From JBBQED01 sp038320345 (GTDB taxonomy: Bacteria; Bacteroidota; Bacteroidia; AKYH767-A; OLB10): 64,000 nt of DNA. The translations under genes were made by a program, and so were the position numbers. Positions 61,524 to 64,000 of this stretch are shown piece after piece (positions within the stretch are counted from its first letter, which is position 1; each line of letters starts with the position of its first letter). Where the stretch lies: positions 261,013-325,012 of the forward strand of contig JBBQED010000003.1 in assembly GCA_038320345.1 (NCBI GenBank), written 5' to 3'. The notes under the pieces are model-generated. The model searched no databases and was not told where the DNA came from. It was given only the letters and a program-made list of their open reading frames with translations.

Positions 61524-63305
61524 GTGAAAATTCGAATCCTGTTCTTATTTATCCTGCTAAGTTCCACTCTCAAAAGTCAACAAGCATGGAACAAATACCA
61601 ACAAAACAAAACGGTTACGTATGATGAAGCAGTTCGTTTTTATCAGGATATTGATAAACAGTATCCAGAGGCGAAACTCTTGAATTATGGGTTAACGGAT
61701 TGTGGCAAACCCTTACAGTTAATGATCATTAATAAGGATAAAATCTTTAATCGTGATAGCTTAAAAAACAAAGGATATCTGGTGATCATGATCAATAATG
61801 GTATTCACCCCGGCGAAGCAGATGGTATAGATGCCAGCATTATGTTAGTGCACGATATTCTTACTGGTAAAGTGAGTTTACCTGCGAAAACGGTGTTGGC
61901 TATCGTACCTGTTTATAATATCGATGGGATGCTGAACAACAGCTGTTGTACGCGTGCAAATCAAAATGGTCCAGATCTGATGGGCTTCAGAGGCAATGCT
62001 AGAAATCTGGATTTGAATCGCGATTTTATAAAATGTGATTCTGAAAATGCAAAGAGTTTTAGTAGAATGTACACTGCCTGGGATCCTGACGTTTTTATCG
62101 ACACTCATGTAAGTGATGGTGCCGATTATCAGTATATAATGACTTTAATTGATACGCAAAAAGACAAGTTGCATCCTATTATCAGTAAGGTGATGCAAGA
62201 ACAATTACTTCCGTTACTTTATGCAGGAATGGAACAAGAAAAATTTCCAATGTGCCCTTATGTGGAAGAAATAAAAGACAATCCGGAAAATGGTATATCG
62301 GGATTTTTAGAAACTCCCCGATACAGCAGCGGGTATAGTGCCTTGTTCAATGCGTTTGCATTTGTAACCGAAACGCATATGCTAAAACCATTTCCTCAAC
62401 GCGTAGAATCTACTTATAGTTTTTTTAAAGTTATGATTGAAAGCAGCAACAAGTTGCGAAATGCAATTCTGACAGCACGATTACAAGCATCGAAAACCAT
62501 CATCGGACAAGATGAATTTCCGTTGCAGTGGCAATTGGATACTACCACTTATGATACCCTACTTTTTAGAGGATACAAGGCGAAATACAAGGAAAGTAAA
62601 GTTACCGGATTACCGCAAATGTATTATGATCAAAAAGAACCGTACACGAAATACATCAAACGAAAAAATAATTTTAAAGTCACTGCATCAGTAACAAAAC
62701 CTTACGCATACATCCTACCTCAGGCATGGAAAGAAGTGATAGAACGCATGCAAAATAATGGAGTCAAAATGTCGAAGCTAACGAAGGATACTTTGATGGA
62801 CGCGGAGATGTATTACATCCGTGATTATAAATCTGGACAACGTCCCTATGAAGGACATTATTTGCATACTGGAGTAAAAACAGAATCCACCATGCAACAA
62901 ATTCAATATCATCAAGGAGATTATATCATTGTCTGCAATCAGCCCTGCAATAGATATATTGTAGAGTGCTTGGAACCTACAGGAGTTGATGCATTTTTTG
63001 CTTGGAATTTCTTCGATCCAATTCTTCAACAGAAAGAATGGTTTTCTGATTATATATTCGAACCTACTGCGGAAAAAATTCTTGAGAAGGATAGTACGTT
63101 GCGTCGAACTTTTAATGAGCGAAAAGCGAATGACAGTACTTTTGCCAACGATAGCTGGGCAATGCTTATTTACATCTATCAGCATTCAACTTGGTATGAA
63201 AAGAGCCATTTACGCTATCCGGTAGCCCGGATTAACCATTCGATGCAAATTCCCATGCTTCCAGTAAAAAAAGAGGACTTGACTGATTATCAGCATCTTG
63301 AATAA
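61524..63305 (+). CDS. M14-family zinc carboxypeptidase, secreted
   Basis: About 593 residues. The start is placed at the GTG at 61524, which opens a signal peptide (KIRILFLFILLSSTLKSQ); an in-frame TTG at 61500 lies in the probable promoter. The M14 zinc site is complete: HPGE at 95-98 and His195 in IDTHVSDG. The substrate-binding motif RNLDLNRDF lies near 160-168, with Arg for the C-terminal carboxylate, and SGFLETPRYSSGYS follows. The catalytic Glu is expected in FAFVTETHML near 290. The C-terminal 280 residues are unassigned. It cleaves C-terminal or peptidoglycan-like peptides outside the cytoplasm. Confidence 0.9.
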   Translation: MKIRILFLFILLSSTLKSQQAWNKYQQNKTVTYDEAVRFYQDIDKQYPEAKLLNYGLTDCGKPLQLMIINKDKIFNRDSLKNKGYLVIMINNGIHPGEADGIDASIMLVHDILTGKVSLPAKTVLAIVPVYNIDGMLNNSCCTRANQNGPDLMGFRGNARNLDLNRDFIKCDSENAKSFSRMYTAWDPDVFIDTHVSDGADYQYIMTLIDTQKDKLHPIISKVMQEQLLPLLYAGMEQEKFPMCPYVEEIKDNPENGISGFLETPRYSSGYSALFNAFAFVTETHMLKPFPQRVESTYSFFKVMIESSNKLRNAILTARLQASKTIIGQDEFPLQWQLDTTTYDTLLFRGYKAKYKESKVTGLPQMYYDQKEPYTKYIKRKNNFKVTASVTKPYAYILPQAWKEVIERMQNNGVKMSKLTKDTLMDAEMYYIRDYKSGQRPYEGHYLHTGVKTESTMQQIQYHQGDYIIVCNQPCNRYIVECLEPTGVDAFFAWNFFDPILQQKEWFSDYIFEPTAEKILEKDSTLRRTFNERKANDSTFANDSWAMLIYIYQHSTWYEKSHLRYPVARINHSMQIPMLPVKKEDLTDYQHLE

Positions 63306-63399
63306 TAATTAAGTTGATAAGTATATATGGTTATTCAGCTAATTTGATTGAAGATCAATGAATTAATCATTACTACTTCCAGATTATTAATATTTTTAG

Positions 63400-63407
63400 C
63401 ATCTTTG
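63400..63407 (+). promoter_or_regulatory. Near-consensus -7 element CATCTTTG before rpsP
   Basis: Same octamer as before the M14 gene, 44 bp before the rpsP start codon. The -33 region has no TTG at the usual distance. Confidence 0.35.
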
Positions 63408-63451
63408 CGCCCCCTTCTTCACGGAGGAGAAGGGGATTAAATAATTTACAT

Positions 63452-63991
63452 ATGCCTGTAAAAATCAGATTGCAACGTCATGGTAAGAAGGGTGCGCCTT
63501 TCTTCCATATTGTGGTGGCAGATAGTCGTGCTCCGAGAGACGGTCGTTTCATTGAACGTATTGGAGCTTACAATCCAATCACCGACCCCGCCACAATTGA
63601 ATTGAATGCCGACCGTGCTACCGAGTGGGTAATGAAAGGAGCTCAGCCATCAGAAACGGCTAAAGCTATCTTGAGTTACAAAGGAGTACTGTACCGTGTT
63701 CACCTTAACAATGGAGTTAGCAAAGGTTCTCTTACCCAAGAGCAAGCTGATGCCAAATTAGCTTCATGGCTTGAGGAAAAAACTAGTAAGATTACTGCTA
63801 AGAAAACGCGTATCGCGGATTCTGCATCGAAATCGAACAGCGCTCGTTTGACTGCTGAAGCGAAAGTAAGTGCTGACCGTGCGGATGCACTGAGAAAGAA
63901 AGCTCTTGAAGCTACTTTCACTCCAGCTGCTGAAGAAGAAAATGCTGCTCCTGCCGCTGAAGAAAGCGGAGAAGCTCCAGCAGAAGCTTAA
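63452..63991 (+). CDS. rpsP: 30S ribosomal protein S16 with long C-terminal tail
   Basis: A 179-residue protein. Residues 1-80 are the normal S16 fold: PVKIRLQRHGKKGAPFFHIV, ADSRAPRDGRFIERIGAYNP and ATEWVMKGAQPSETAKAILS. E. coli S16 is 82 residues, so about 95 extra residues follow. They are Ala/Lys/Glu-rich, first basic (TSKITAKKTRIADSASK) and at the end acidic (EEENAAPAAEESGEAPAEA). Such tails are usual in Bacteroidota S16. The stop lies 9 bp before the right edge; rimM would be the usual next gene. S16 binds 16S rRNA early in 30S assembly. Confidence 0.97.
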   Translation: MPVKIRLQRHGKKGAPFFHIVVADSRAPRDGRFIERIGAYNPITDPATIELNADRATEWVMKGAQPSETAKAILSYKGVLYRVHLNNGVSKGSLTQEQADAKLASWLEEKTSKITAKKTRIADSASKSNSARLTAEAKVSADRADALRKKALEATFTPAAEEENAAPAAEESGEAPAEA

Positions 63992-64000
63992 TCTTTACCC

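Overview
The window looks like chromosomal DNA from an uncultured or little-studied member of the Bacteroidota. Several independent signs agree: proteins with type IX secretion (T9SS) C-terminal sorting domains, one of them a gliding-motility-type (CHU_C) tail; DUF4834, DUF1573 and YfhO families; a ribosomal protein S16 with a long Ala/Glu tail; a CarB that lacks the allosteric domain; and TAnnTTTG promoter -7 elements in front of many genes. No Shine-Dalgarno preference is evident.

Layout. 3-7342 (+) is the end of an exopolysaccharide or O-antigen operon: a third asparagine-synthetase homologue cut by the left edge, a GT4 glycosyltransferase, a Wza-type export protein, a Wzc-type tyrosine kinase/copolymerase, RfbC, and a WecA/MraY-type initiating phosphosugar transferase. 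7336-10575 (-) holds trmD, a GNAT, a CaiB-type CoA-transferase and a CtlX-like hydrolase. 10595-15745 holds a membrane-anchored deaminase, a decayed peroxiredoxin gene, aroQ divergent from xerD, an FNR-type flavoprotein, a KirBac potassium channel and a secreted TPR protein.

15855-40334 is a second, larger surface-glycan region: a Wzx-like flippase, two asnB genes each grouped with a polysaccharide deacetylase and a GNAT, two methyltransferases, two GT4 enzymes and a YfhO protein. Embedded in it are T9SS cargo genes: a Kelch protein, a DNRLRE protein, and a roughly 1,660-residue SBBP/PKD/CHU_C protein split by one frameshift. The grouping suggests surface polysaccharides whose amino-sugar or uronic-acid residues are deacetylated, re-acylated, amidated and methylated, together with secreted surface proteins.

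40396-63991 is mainly housekeeping: carB, an alpha/beta hydrolase, rpmH (only 52 codons), rsmG, an ECF sigma factor, a GT2 enzyme, an aminotransferase, two DUF1573 proteins, an MFS transporter, a CPBP protease, a FUSC-like protein, tRNA-Asp, a further T9SS protein, a DUF58 protein, trxA, dnaE, an M14 carboxypeptidase and rpsP.

The least expected non-coding feature lies between dnaE and the M14 gene: four degenerate units of about 64 bp, followed on the minus strand by a strong intrinsic terminator with a UNCG-type loop. Read leftward, every unit carries ATG, one codon, then a stop. It may be an undescribed repeat RNA, but the function is unknown. No CRISPR array, prophage or insertion sequence was seen.
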